64,000 bases of DNA. Origin: Quercus robur. Its lineage: Eukaryota; Streptophyta; Magnoliopsida; Fagales; Fagaceae. Shown here piece by piece: positions 45,545 through 58,208 of this stretch. The stretch lies in contig NC_065536.1 of the NCBI RefSeq assembly GCF_932294415.1, positions 13,981,974-14,045,973 on the forward strand, given 5' to 3'. The notes beneath the pieces are model-generated. The model was given only the letters and a program-made list of their open reading frames with translations, was not told the DNA's origin and did not search any database. Made by a program: the position numbers and the translations under genes. The number at the start of each line of letters is the position of its first letter. Position 1 is the stretch's first letter.

Positions 45545-45883
45545 TCAGCAAGCTCTTGTCACTGAAGAATGCAAGGGAAAAAGAAGATGGAGGACATGAG
45601 CGGGAAGGAGGAGAAGAAGAGTGAAGCAATGAAAAGAAAGTAAAAGGAGCAAAAGAGGGAGAAGGGGAGCCTTATTAGGTATGCTCGTGAGAGAGCGGAT
45701 GGAGATGACAAGGGAGGTTTTCGACTCAGTCACACCAGAAATGGGGTGTGACGAGTCCCTGCTTCGGATTTTGGCTAAAAGAATGGGGAGGCAAATCTTA
45801 AGCCTCCGCCATCCTTGCCCAGACCGAGCCATCTCGAGTTTTGTTGGGACATAGCGTTTCTGGGAAAGGAGGGATTTGTTCAT
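45545..45883 (-). other. Minus-strand coding-like frame, element 2 module 2
   Basis: A 112-codon minus-strand frame includes LPILLAKIRSRDSSHPISGV. It shares AKIRSR and surrounding spacing with the other two frames. The C-terminal part is leucine-rich low complexity. Confidence 0.4.
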
Positions 45884-46303
45884 GGTGGATTACTATGAGA
45901 TAAGTATTATAGAAGAGGGAGTAACCGGATGGAGGAAGTGGAATCTGGGAAGAACGTGAGGGATTCGGATATGAAAAGGTCACCCTCTGTCTTCTCTCTT
46001 TATATAGGGGACGAAGGATAGGGTATGTGACACATTCAGATCCCCAGGGAAATCCAGAGTATAACGCACCGCTTCGTTCTCCCACACCATCAGTAACCGT
46101 TACGTCTAGAAGGTCTCGTAAATGGTAAGAGATTAAAGGCACGTTGCAGATAACCACGCGGCATAACGGCAACGTACGTAAATCCAGGAAAAACGGCTCG
46201 TAGACCGGCGCAGCCCTCGTGGAGGTGAAGAGTCACCAACGTTGATCAAGGGCCGAATTAAATGAGCCGCAGTCAAGGCTCGGAATCACCAAAACCCACC
46301 TTT

Positions 46304-46342
46304 CCAACCAAGACGTTGGACAGCAGGGTTTTGAGGGGCTAT
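46304..46342 (+). other. Hairpin and polypurine tract before the 3' LTR of element 2
   Basis: CCAAC (46304-46308) pairs with GTTGG (46315-46319). GGGTTTTGAGGGGCTAT then leads into the LTR at 46343. Confidence 0.6.
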
Positions 46343-47098
46343 TGTGGGGCCCAATAGTCTATGGGCCTGGCTCGCTCGCTTATAGGGAGTCCACAGGCCC
46401 TCAAACTAAAGGAGGCCAGGGCCCAAGCCCAATAATAGTGAGCCCGATGTGGTTCAAAGACACGTCCGAGGACCGCTCCGTCCTCGGAAAGCCCAGAACC
46501 CCATTAACGAGAATGGGATGTAGGCAAACTTGAAAGATCAGAAAATATCTCACGGAAATAGTCCTTAATACCCTTCATTGACATGACACCGCCCCAAACA
46601 GAGCCGGATTTTCAGGCTTTATGGACCATCTCCCACAATTCAGGGATTAGACTGATGGGACAGATATCTGCCCTGGAAAGATCGACCCTACACGTGGACG
46701 AAGGACAACGAACGTAGGCTAGTATAAAAGAGAATGTTATATGACCAAGAGGAGGGTCTCCCATCTAGCTTCTGGAGGAAGACTTGAAGAAAGAGAATGT
46801 CTGGACAATATACGCCGGACACCACATAAATACCCATCGACGGGTAACCGGAGGCAGCACCAACGTTCCTCGGACATGATCCGAGGAGCCGGATCCTCCT
46901 AGATACAAGATTGAAGGGCCTGAATATCCAGTCCAGAGCTCGTTCTCATACTGGTTCAACTATGGTCCGGCCCGAAATGTCGCCCCGTGATCCAACGCTG
47001 GCCTTTCAAGCCCACTCTCTACAAATATTATTGTGAGGGACCTTCCGTGTGCGAGCCCAACGTCGTTGTCGGGCAGTTAAAGATTTTGTGTCCCTACA
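46343..47098 (+). repeat. 3' LTR of Tat-like element 2
   Basis: 756 bp, nearly identical to the 5' LTR. Confidence 0.93.
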
Positions 47099-47103
47099 TT
47101 ATA

Positions 47104-48449
47104 TATTTTAAAAATCTAACTGCTGAATTAAATGTTCTTTATGTTCTTAACCCATATGTCAAATTTCATATGAATTGGATGTTATTTACTACTCCATTCG
47201 ACTTATAAATTTATTTTTTATGTATAATTTTAAACTATAAAAAATTAAAATTTAAACATTTAATTGATGACATAGTTATTGATCTTTGATTTTCTAGAAG
47301 TTTTGCAAGTATGAAGTATACAATAAAAGAATTTAATCCAATAGTAGATTTATTAAAATTTACATTCAATTAAAAGATATTGAATGGAGTGATAGGAGAA
47401 GCAAACTCTCCTAAGTACTAATTGCTATTGTTCTAATGCTTAGTTTGTTTGTTTTTTTAAAATTAAAATTAAAAACTGTCCAACCCAACCCACATGGATT
47501 GGATTGAGATTTCTTTCAACCACTCGTGATGCGTTGAATTGAAAAAGCCCCTTAACCCAACGGTCCCAACCCAACCCCTACGCACTCTTGGTCATATATT
47601 TTAGTTAAACACAACCCATGGAATCTGTCATCATCGTGATCCTCCTTGAGTGTCACGAACTAGGTTAATAAAGTCTTCCAATAGAGGGAGAAAACAAAAA
47701 AGAAATTTTTTTTTCACAAGTTCATATTTGTGAAAAAAAAAAAAACCAATTTTCATGTCGGAAATGAAGATCTGAGAACCAATTTTCTACAAACAAAATG
47801 GTTAGGTGGCCTGTCAGACTCAAGTCCAACAAAATCATATATGTGTTGGTAATTTATCACAGATCAAAAGTAATGAAAGTGAAAATGAAATCATTAATTA
47901 GCCAAGAATTTCTGGGTTGAATTCCATGAATGGATATAAAAAACTCTCATCGACTACACATTAGACTTTAAGGCCCAAGTCAGTGGATGTCTATAGAGAC
48001 GAAACTGATGAATGAGCTCTATTTCTTGGTTTGAAAATGTGTCCGACCTTGAAGCCCAAGTAAACATTATGAGCAAGGCCAGGACACTTCGGTTGGAAAT
48101 CTCTTTATGGACGATTACATTCTTTTTCATGTGACCCAAGTGAGCTAATTTTTGTTTTCTGATTTCATTTTTACAGTCCATTTTTGCATTCAAGCTTTCA
48201 TTATAGCACAATTCCTCATACCTCTTTCACCAAACTCAAGTTGGACTTCATTCACCCAACATAAGTTTGAAGGGGCCCATTGCTCTAGCCTTCTTGTATA
48301 TTTGTATACAATTCAGATCTTGAAGATGACAAGAAGTGCTGGTTGGCCTAAAGGCTATTGTCCTTGTGTGATTGCATTCTCAAAGTTCAAACTTATCAAA
48401 TTGTGATTATATACATTGATGATGGATGCCACATATCACAAAATTTTTC
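47104..48449. other. Region between element 2 and transporter B
   Basis: AT-rich, no gene supported. A stretch at 47600-47735 (with GAGTGTCACGAA and TTAATAAAGTCTTCCA) has a diverged copy at 62610-62720. From about 48120 on it aligns with sequence downstream of gene A. Confidence 0.5.
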
Positions 48450-51400
48450 TTATTGTTGTATATGAGTAAAAGATGCTTGGATTTCTTCAAGTGTACGCCC
48501 CTTGGTCTCTGGAATCAGCTTATAAATAAATATAATTCCCATACCACATATGACTGCAAATATGAAGAATGTCCCTGAAATGATTTGCCGAAAACCATCA
48601 TTAAATTAATTTTAAAAAAATAGTGCAGACTATATATATGGTCTAGATGAAGTTTGCATCACCTGCTGAGCTCCACTCAAGTACATAGTTGAAAGCATAA
48701 GATACAACCCCAGAACTCATCCAGTTGACCAATGTCACAAGGCTTCCAGCTGAACTCTTTATGGTTATTGGAAATATCTGAGGGGAAACAAACATTAATT
48801 AATTTCAAGCTAATGCATTGCTGAAATGTCACACTCTAGCTTAAATTTGTAATAGCTATGGAGTAGAAAAATGAAGCTTAACAAAGGTGGCCATACCTCA
48901 GACATAATAATCCATGGTATTCCTCCCATGCCTAGCTCAAAAGAGCCCAAGTATACCTAATTGCATAATCATATGATCAATACACAACTGGGCAAGCAAC
49001 ACATGAAAACTTTATGCTCATTAACTCAAGTTCTTACTGTGACTTACTCGAGCCAAAACTTTAGATTTTTCTTTCTCTTTTTTTGAGAAAAATAGGGGGA
49101 AAGTAAAACATTTCTTCCGGTATTTCAATTAAAAAAAAATGAAAAAGCTTCCTTATGGTTAGGTTGCATTACCAACACACCAATAAGCACCAAAATGGGA
49201 ATGATCTCCTTCCCGATATGAAGATCCTGCTTGTGGCATTTCCAACTTTTTAGGATAAAGTAATACTTTAAAATAATTAATCACAGCACAAATATCTATA
49301 AAGTCTGCTTAATATTTAACCTGCAAGAAGAATGAGAATCCAGTGAGGACACAACCTAAGCATGTTCCGGCCATAGAAATCTGCAGGCATTGCCAAAATT
49401 CAGTATTGGATTATCAATTAACTACAAGCATAAATTGAATTTTGCTCTGCTCTGACCATTAGAAGCGGCCGTCTTCCACACTTATCTATCAAGAGTACTC
49501 CCAAAGTTGTCATTAGAATCTGCAGAGGAATGATTACTCAATTTTGGAAGAGAAACAAGTTATAAACCACATATATGAAGAATTACACCAAACCTGAACA
49601 ATTGCTGCTGCTATAATGCCAATCTTACTTGAAAAGCCTGTCACATAACAACTATTATGTCTTCATTTCTCTGTTATTTGTTTCTATCAACTAACCATAA
49701 GAAATTGCAATAGTCACATTATTTACCTGCTAACTCAAATATAGAACTTGTATAAAATGAAAACCCATTAAGTCCTCCAAATTCTTGGAAAGCCATCAGT
49801 CCAACTGCAACCTAAAACATTTTCAAATTTTCTTGACACCAAAAAAGATATTGAAGGAAATAGGCAACACATAAGAATAATTGATAATGCTTACCACGAC
49901 TGAATAAGCATATTTCCCCTGGAATAGGTGTAGAACTCCATCTACAGATATCCCTCTAAGGTTTTCGGTATATTCCTGAAAGACAAGGAAAGCCAATTGC
50001 ATCACTTGTTTTCAATGTTAGCTACTCTTTCATGAAGTTTGAACAAAAAAGAAATTACAATGATATCAGCTGCTTCTTGAGAAATATCAGCATTCTCTCC
50101 CCTAAGGATTTGCAGCATAGCTTCAAACTCTTTTAAGCGACCACATTTGGCCTGCATGTAATGACACTCGTCACTCATCACTCGTCACTCGTCACTAAAA
50201 TTGCAATGCTAACTATGGTTTTCACTTGTTTAGGCTTTGGCAAGTGCCATGGAAAAGGAAGAATAAGCAAAATTTTCTCTTTTCTTGATTAATGCACCAT
50301 GTACAAGCCAACCTAATAAAAAACAAGAATATATTGAATTGGACTCACCAACCATCTAGGAGACTCAGGAATGAAAAGTAGGCCAAGCAGATGCACTAAA
50401 CAAGGAATGATTGCTGAAAAATGAAAATGTCATCACATACAAGCGAACTTCATGGAATGATGTTTTGATTGTATTAATATCTATACAAGACTGACCTATT
50501 AGAGCCACGGTGCGCCAATTGACAAGTGAACCAATGAGAAATGTGAGCGCTTTGCCACAACCTATCATCAACTGCTAAGTGGATAATACATAGGCCCATA
50601 AACAATTAGGCTGACTACTAATTCAAATCAATGATCAGACCATGTACCTCACTAAGTGATGTAAATGCTCCCCTAACATTCTTGGGTGTAATTTCAGAAA
50701 TATAAATAGGAACCTGTAAATGAAATTTTAAATATCATTTTGCATCACTTGAATAAGTGATTAAATTAGAAGTTTAAACTTTGTAATTGTAATTACCACA
50801 TAGGAAAGAACCCCAATTCCACATCCCACTAAAAATCTTCCAAGGTCAAGCCACCAAACATCCTGTTAAATCACAGGTTTTATGTTATTACTTTCTTTTC
50901 TTTTTTTCACTTTCTGGTAAAGATGCAATGATTTCATTCACTTCTGTTTGATTCCACCTAAAAAATTTATTCTCCTAGATATATTAATTCTATTTAACCA
51001 TAGAATAAATTTGGTTAATTTAGGCTTGTAGTAAAAAATTCTAATACTAACACAATAAATTTGGATAGGTATTTCTAACAAAAAGAAAATTTAAATAAGG
51101 AAAAGGTCATGAAAGAATTGTTAAAAATTAAAAAAAAGTAGATAACACCTTTGAAAATACTATTGCAAGCCACCCGAGGATGCAGAACGTTTCTGAAACT
51201 CCCATTGCCTGCTTTAGCAAGATAAATTAATACTAATTAATTAGTTGAAAATGTTGGTAGAATTATATATAGGGGTGACAAAATTATTTAGAGGATCAAA
51301 TAACTTACACCTTTCCTACCAATGAAATCCGCAATTTTCCCACTAAATATTGCACCTAACATTCCTCCAATTGTTAATATCGAACCAAAAAATGAATACT

Positions 51401-54400
51401 GCACCATATGTGAAAACGGAAATGAAGAAAAATTAGTCTAAGTCGAGGAATGAAACAAGGAGAAAAACAAAAATACAAAATTCTGCAACTCAACTTCTCC
51501 ATCAAAATCACCAAAAAGTTTCACTTTACATTTTTTTTTTTTTCTTTTGATAATTTGATAGTCAGAGAAATGAGTGTTTGAAGTTTTAACTTCTCTATTG
51601 AAAACATCATATTATTTAAATTAAGTTTTAACAACTTCACTTTACATTCTACAGCCTAATAAGACATACCGAAGAAGTAGAAGAATTACAAGAAAAGGCA
51701 TACAATTGCAACGTTTGTAGGTCTCAACATACTCGAAGAGCTGGCCCAAGCCTCAGTTTGGGCTGGCTATTGGCAGATCAAACCCAACCCATAAGAGAGT
51801 TCATGCTCGCTTTGTCTTTTCATTTTCTTTCTTCATGTTTTAATTGGGTCTATGGGAGTCATATATAGATCAAGTGATCAAGCAGTTCTTTACCCCTTTC
51901 TCCCCCCAAAAAAAAGTAGTTCTTTTCCCTACTAAGAAATTAATTCTCGAGAGACTTAAATAGGGGTCACAAACACACTCATTTATCTTCCACTCGTAAC
52001 TTGTCATGTATTTATTTAACTTTTTCTATATAATATTCAAAGTTTAAAATGAAAAAATAAAATAAAATATGTAACAAATTGTAATTTGAGAAATATAAAG
52101 TAGAATACAAAAAGTATGATAGAAAAAAAATTCCAATTAGGATTTAATCATAACTTAACTTCAGCCCTAGCGCTCTTGGGGTCCCAATAAGGTTGACCCA
52201 TAGACATCCTGAGTGAACCAAAATTGTACCTCCAATGTATTTTAAACTCGGCTTCTTGAGCTCAATCAAATGACATGAGACCAAACCTATGCCATAGTAT
52301 AGCCAAACTCTCCCAGAGATTAAAATTTTCTTTTGGTTATGCAAATCATGAAAGACTTGCCACTAGAAACATTCTTTCTTCTAGATCTGTTGCCCCCCTA
52401 ATTCATTGGCTCTTTGTCCTGCCAATCCTCAATCTTTGGAAACTACAACCCATGTGGACAATACATTCGTGACTGTAATTTTGCATGCAATTTTGGGTTG
52501 GTGTTCGTAAGTCTTAACTCCCTCCCAAGACTTCTTTGTGATGGATTTCAGGCACTGGCTTAACCTTAATTTCTTGTCTAAAATTCCTTGTTAACTCCTT
52601 TCGTTAAATGGAATGTTCTCTTCCATACGGGTTGTTGGCTCCTCTGGCTTCTTCTTCTTGTTTTATTTGTTTGTTTGTCTGCGTGTTTTAAGAGTCCACT
52701 GACATTCTGAGTTAACAACTCTTGTCCATGACTTCCAATCAAATAAAATAAAAAATAAATCTCTTGAACATGACTATCTACTTTTCAAAACATATACAAC
52801 CAAGCAGCGGAACAAGAAATTTTAAGTTAAAAAAATAAAAAACTTGTTAATCAAATTTTCAAGTCTAAGTTACACACCGAGTATGTCTTTTAAAATTATT
52901 CAAATTATATTATTGTTTCATATATATTAAAATAATTGTTCTATGATTAATATATATATATATATATATATATTCTTTCATAAATTAGCTTTAACTTAAA
53001 ATGGTTGTGCTCTATGTTCTTTTATATAGTATTAAAATCATTTAAAATTGTTTCTATAATACTCAATTCCTAATGAAGGCCCAAATCTAGTCATGTTTAA
53101 GATATGAAGGAGTTTTAATGCACACATTAATATTTTATTCTCTCTATTTTTATATGATATCAGAGTTATGGTTCTAATACTATGTTAAAAAAGCTAAAAC
53201 ATAGTTGTGGGGCCAGAGGACTTACGACCCGGCCCACTATCCACCAAGGCCCAAGGCCCGTGCCGAGAAGGGTAGATGCCAAGGACGAGTAGGGGAAGGC
53301 CAAATAGCCTAGAAACACAGCTGAGGATGGCTCTGTCCTCAGCATCCCAAAACTTCAAAAGGAAGAGCAACGTCTCGTTAAGGGCTACCTCCAAAACGCC
53401 CCCAGAAGGAGAAGCGAGAAGAATGGGACCCACATGGGGGTGCAGAGTGGGGGTGATTCAAGGTAAATATGTCACCTCCGCATTGAACGCGCCCGCAAAC
53501 GTCATAGCCATATTAATGAGAAAAGACACCTAAACAGTGTGGCTTCGGTTAGTGCAACTAACAAAAAGCAGAGGGAGGCGACTGAAGGGACAAGTATTCA
53601 GATAGGAGCCTGCCTGACAAACAAGTAAAGGGACAGGATCACCCGAGAAGGGCTATATAATATAAAGACTTGTGCGCCAAAAAAGGGAGGGCTTCCAGAT
53701 GAGGGAGTCCTAGAAAAGGGAAAGGAATAAGGATATGAAGTTCCTAAAATAAGGTCTTAATGCCAAAGCCACACATAATATACCGGAATAGGTGATTGAT
53801 GAACACGTCAGGCTTCTCCTTGGGCAAATCGCTACGAACACCTCGACTAACCATCGTCCGGTGACCAAGGCCTAGCCTTTCAAACCCACACTCTACAAAT
53901 TATATTGTTTGGGCCCTAAATGTGCGGACCCAATACTATTTTGGGGCCGTCACAAATTGAGTCCTTACAATAGTCATAATACCATGTGAAATTCGAAAAA
54001 TAAATAAATAAAATATTGTAGAGAAACAAAGCATGTGACAGAGAGAGAGACAGTAAATGTAATTCGGCATAACAACCTGCCTAATGACCTAGATCAATTA
54101 TCAACAATTAATGAAAGTCTTTGATAACTATGTATTTATTGTTAAAGATATTAAGGTCAAATTCCTCAAAATCAAAATATCTTCTTTTTATCTTGCTTGT
54201 ACACCATAAAGAAATAGACTTGGACCTGGACTAGGAATTAAGCCTTGATATCTTCAAAATGTACAAAATTTTCTAATATATATACACATAATTAAACAAT
54301 CACTCCAAAACTAATTTTCCATCTCCCTTTGACGCTTTGTTTTAATATTCGTATCTATTTTTTTATTTTTTGCTAGGTGAGAAGCTATTAGTATGAAGTT

Positions 54401-54922
54401 CAAACTTTGAACCACCACAAGGGAAGTGTATATAAAGCTAAAAGACCATTGTCTAAATACTATTTAGTTAATGTAATGAAAATATTTAAATAATACTTTA
54501 GTTAAATTAACCTCCGCCAAAGTAAGGCCAAGTTCTTCCTCAATTCCAGACTCGGATGGTGACGAATACCCCACCTGGAAAATAATCATAAATGATAAAC
54601 CATTAATTTGATTGGGAAAAAGGATAGTAATAGGTTCATTAAACTAAAAGTACAACTCAGCCTTTAACTACAAAAGGACAGAAATTAATAGTTTCATAAA
54701 GAAGAAGAAAAAAAGGATAGTAATAGTACTTACTGCACTTCCAAAAGTAAATGATCCACATACGGCCACTAAAGTGCTAAGCACAACAATAGATGTTGTG
54801 GTTGATGAGGATTCACTTAGCTGCACACCACCATGATCACTAGTACTGCTCCATTGATGATTACTGTCAAGCTTTTGTTTGAGAAGTAGTGACCTTGTTA
54901 TTGCTTCTTCTTCTTCTTCCAT
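48450..54922 (-). CDS. ERD6-like monosaccharide transporter B, 18 exons, 484 aa
   Basis: A tandem paralogue of gene A with the same expected role in H+-coupled monosaccharide transport, probably at the tonoplast. Minus-strand exons: 54922-54734, 54574-54512, 51398-51309, 51208-51149, 50862-50797, 50713-50648, 50571-50496, 50413-50349, 50151-50059, 49975-49895, 49811-49727, 49637-49594, 49519-49457, 49380-49321, 49226-49173, 48956-48897, 48777-48663, 48574-48450. Total 1455 nt in frame with GT-AG introns. [26 protein letters not shown] and PETKGR are all present. Substitutions relative to A include DLHIGKE for DLQRGKE and TIKSSAGSL for NIKGLAGSL. Intron 1 is only 159 bp; intron 2 (3.1 kb) holds a solo LTR. 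No disabling change was found. Confidence 0.95.
53206..53969 (+). mobile_element. Solo LTR, Tat-like family (764 bp)
   Basis: It starts TGTGGGGCC and ends CCTTACA like elements 1 and 2, and is flanked by the 5-bp target duplication ATAGT (53201-53205, 53970-53974). No internal region remains, as expected after LTR-LTR recombination. The same position in intron 2 of gene A (near 32890) reads AACATAGCCATGATACC without insertion, an empty site. Confidence 0.92.
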
Positions 54923-56118
54923 GCTTTCTACTGATTTCACTTTCTTTAGTGTGTTTGTGTGATTGTAAGAGAGAAAGTAAGGGATATTTTAATTGGATGA
55001 ATTTGATGAGAGACTGACTGATGCAGCTAAATGAAGTTGAAAAACGGTTGAGGAAAAGGAAGAAAAAAAAATGTATAAATGGTACCTTATTTCTAAGTGA
55101 TGAGCAATTCAGAAACACCATATATGAGAGGCCTGTGGGAAAAGCATGTTGACATATGATACGTAGAAATATCAGCATCAAAGTTTTATAATATTCTAAC
55201 ACATACATGATTAGACAGAGTTGTCAATATATTTATCAATCAGCATCAAAGTTTTATAATCTAACACATACATGGTTAGACAGTTGTCAACAAATTTATC
55301 AATCAAATAGAAGAAACATTCGCTCCTTTAGACAAGTGTTTTGCAACAAATTAAAGCTAATGCAATATATATATATATATATATATAGCAACAAACTTTC
55401 AAAGACCTTCTAGCTAGATGTCTTATGTCTTCGGGAAGAGGAAAAAACAAAAACAAAAGCAAAAAATGAAGAAGGGAAATGATTAATATAGTGATTACAC
55501 TGCTTCTCATTGAATCTAATCCTACTTAGTTGAAGTTAAGTACCATAACTCTTGGTGCGGTGGTCACTCCACAAATATAAATACTTGTGAAATGTTGGGG
55601 ACAAGGGACAAGAGCCAAGGGCCAAGGTTCAAAATCAAAATATTATTGTGCACAAGGTGCATGATGTGGTTTAGAAATGTAAGTGAAAGATTCAGAAGTG
55701 ATTGAAAATCTAAATTTGTAAACTTAAATAATTAAAATTTTAAGATTGTACTCATATTAGTGCAGCACTAATTGTACTTAACATTGACCGTTAGTTCGAA
55801 CAAATGGATTGTTTTTCAAACATCTGTCAAGCATGTCAATATATATATTGAGAAACATATTATATATTAGGCATTAAAAATATATATTATCTATTAAGAT
55901 CTTATCATAAATATGTAGACAATTTTTTTTTTTGTAAATTAGCATGGGTTATCATAGTTTTGTAATTGACAAGGATTAAAGAGTTTAAAGGGGTTCTCTT
56001 CCTCTCTTTTTTATTGCCTCTTGCTTTCTACTTATATAAATCGTGAGTTGAAGATACAATTTAGAACTTGAAATCATGTCTTCAATAACGATTTCTCAGT
56101 TGTTTTTCACTTGTGTAT
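54923..56118. other. Upstream region of transporter B
   Basis: The probable promoter region of gene B, homologous in part to 39457-40948. A block with CATCAAAGTTTTATAAT and TAGACAG...TTGTCAA is present twice in tandem (55180-55240, 55243-55305) but once in A. TA microsatellite at about 55367-55388. No credible ORF. Confidence 0.5.
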
Positions 56119-56127
56119 ATGAAAATG

Positions 56128-56184
56128 GGGTCATTCTACCGTACCCCCCCCCCCCCCCCCCAAAAAAGGGGGGGCACGGTACCC
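56128..56184 (+). repeat. Left TIR of the MULE with a C/G hairpin
   Basis: Contains 17 C (56145-56161), six A, then seven G, so the TIR can itself fold. The right TIR (62521-62567) has the mirrored arrangement. Confidence 0.85.
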
Positions 56185-56329
56185 TCTTAAATCAGAACCA
56201 TTCATTTAATATTGTTTTAATCTTGTCCGTTGATGAAATTTTAATGGGTTTTGGTTACCGGCTAAACAGGTTTTATATATAAACCAAAAATTATAACATT
56301 AATCATACTTTTCTCCTCTCACGTTTGTT

Positions 56330-56620
56330 TCTTCCTCTGCTTGTCTCAGTTTGCCTCTCTAAACCCTCAAAATAGCTAAAATCATACAAGAACCAGACAG
56401 CCGCATACCCACAACCTCAAATCGGCAACGCTTTTTCTCATCCAATCCAACTCGTCGGCGCCGCTCTCTAATTTCGTCTCTTCCAATCCATCCTCAAATC
56501 GGCGGCTCACTTATATCCAATCCAACTCGGCGGCGCTTCAACTCTTCCTGTACGACTCGGTGGCACTTCTTTTCTGCCATTCTAAATCGGTGGAACCACC
56601 CACAATCTTCAGGTTCTCTC
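56330..56620 (+). other. Captured UTR-like segment in the MULE
   Basis: It is richer in C and G than its surroundings, with repeated CCAATCCAACTCGGCGGC-like pieces, and ends at a possible donor (CTTCAG|GTTCTC). It may be promoter and 5' UTR of a captured gene, possibly Tim10, but no start codon or N-terminal exon was found between here and 58209. Confidence 0.35.
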
Positions 56621-56778
56621 TTCACATATGATTAACGCTGATATGGGTTTATATTATTTCTCTAAACTTTGTGGGTTTATGCTATTATTGTTTTGTTTGA
56701 GTTTCGGTTCTTATATATTTGACAAATTAATATTTGCACCGAAGGGCTTAATAGTCCACCACTGATTGCCTGGATCAC

Positions 56779-56980
56779 TACTGTCATGTGAAACGAAATT
56801 GTAATAAGGTTGCCAATGCTTTGGCAAAGAAATCTTGGGTTGGGCTAGAACTTCAGGTTTGGGTTGAAGACTTACCTGGGGACATTATCCCCCTTACTTT
56901 GTTTGATGTTCATAGTTTTCTTATGTTTTAATAAAAGAATCGGTCTGTCTCACAAACTGGTTTCTCAAAAAAAAAAAAAA
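56779..56980 (+). mobile_element. LINE 3' end (RNase H-like C terminus and poly-A)
   Basis: Fifty codons encode YCHVKRNCNKVANALAKKSW and VWVEDLPGDI, typical of the C-terminal RNase H domain of plant L1-type LINEs and related reverse-transcriptase genes. A stop (56929-56931), a short UTR and a run of 14 A follow. It is a 5'-truncated insertion inside the MULE. Confidence 0.75.
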
Positions 56981-58208
56981 TAAAAAATAATCTTTACACT
57001 TTTGAGTTTGGGATGCGAAACATGAAACTTGAGTGAGACGTGGGAACCCTTATCCATAAGTTGCGACAAGATTAGATTTGGTTGGGAGTGTGGGGAGGAC
57101 ACGATACTATGAACCTATGGACTTAGGAGATTTTTTTTTTTCAACCACCTTGGCAGTAAGAACACCAATTTTAGTGTTGGTTTGTGCTATATTTTAGAGT
57201 TGGTTTCCAATTTTAGAGTTGGTTTCTCTAAAATTTAGAATTTGAAAGAAGCCTGGTGAGTTTGCTCAAAGTTTCAGGAGCAGATATTTTATCTGGATGA
57301 TGTTCACCATAAATTGAAGTTGTAATAAAAATAGCCTTCCTAATTAGATCATCTCCTGTATCAAAATTGTGTCCCTCTTTTAGCATTAGTTTCTACTTTC
57401 TACTTTCTAGCAGTGTGGGTCTGCATAGAGCCAGTTGGTGCCAAAGGCAAGGATTCAACTGGGAATTAGTCAGTAACAAAGCGATCTCTCAACTTGAGTA
57501 ACAAATAGTTGGCCCCCAACTCCCAAAGCATTTGTACATTACCACAGAAGTTGTAGAGCAGCACTGCACCTAGAGAAAGAGAATGTAGCAAGAGACAAAA
57601 ACCAAAACCCACTTGTTTGTTTGACAAAGATATAGTAACCCTGACATCTTTACCTCAACAACAATTACAGAGTACAGGGTAAGGTCATCTCCAATTCTGA
57701 ATAGCAACAACAGACGTTGCACAGATAGTTTCAGGTTCAACCTAGTGATTACTTTCAAATTAGGATTAGCTAACTATTTTTCTTTTTTCTTTTTTAGTCC
57801 AGTTAATGTGAAAAATCAGGTTAACATTATTTCTCATTGAGAGTTTATTTTAGCTTTGGTTTTTCCTAGGTGAGGTGAGGTACTCTGAATCAAGATGATA
57901 CCGAATAAACGACTAACCATCATGATTGGAAATATTACTTTGTGAATTTAGGTCAATGTCATTTTAAGGTGTGGTCTCACCTATAAAAAGGATAAGTGCA
58001 TAATTACCACCAAAAAAGAAACTACCCTATAGTAAGCACGTTTATCAATGCTTTCACTTGCTAGATTAAGATTGGGAATTGGACTGCTATGGTTGAGGAT
58101 GTCTCATAGTGATATATATTTTGAATAAAATTGCATTGTTTATGATTTTCCATTTAGGATAAATATTTATTGAGGTTAACCTGCTTCCTTTTTCTGTTTT
58201 TGAATCAG

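Larger units (their letters stand above)
40954..47098 (+). mobile_element. Non-autonomous Tat-like LTR retrotransposon 2 (6.1 kb)
   Basis: 756-bp LTRs (40954-41709, 46343-47098) start TGTGGGGCCC and end CCCTACA. The target duplication is TTATA (40949-40953, 47099-47103). The LTRs differ at only about five positions that I noticed, so it inserted recently. The interior lacks gag-pol but has two successive modules, each a tandem array followed by about 1 kb with a minus-strand frame: array 41981-43180, then 43181-44295; array 44364-44780, then 44940-46342. It lies between the two transporter genes, upstream of A and downstream of B. Confidence 0.93.
48120..55960. repeat. Segmental duplication, unit B
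   Basis: Counterpart of 26820-40948. It contains transporter gene B with all 18 exons in the same order and length, except that exon 1 is 3 nt shorter. It lacks the LTR element and MITE of intron 1 but has a solo LTR in intron 2. Confidence 0.85.
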
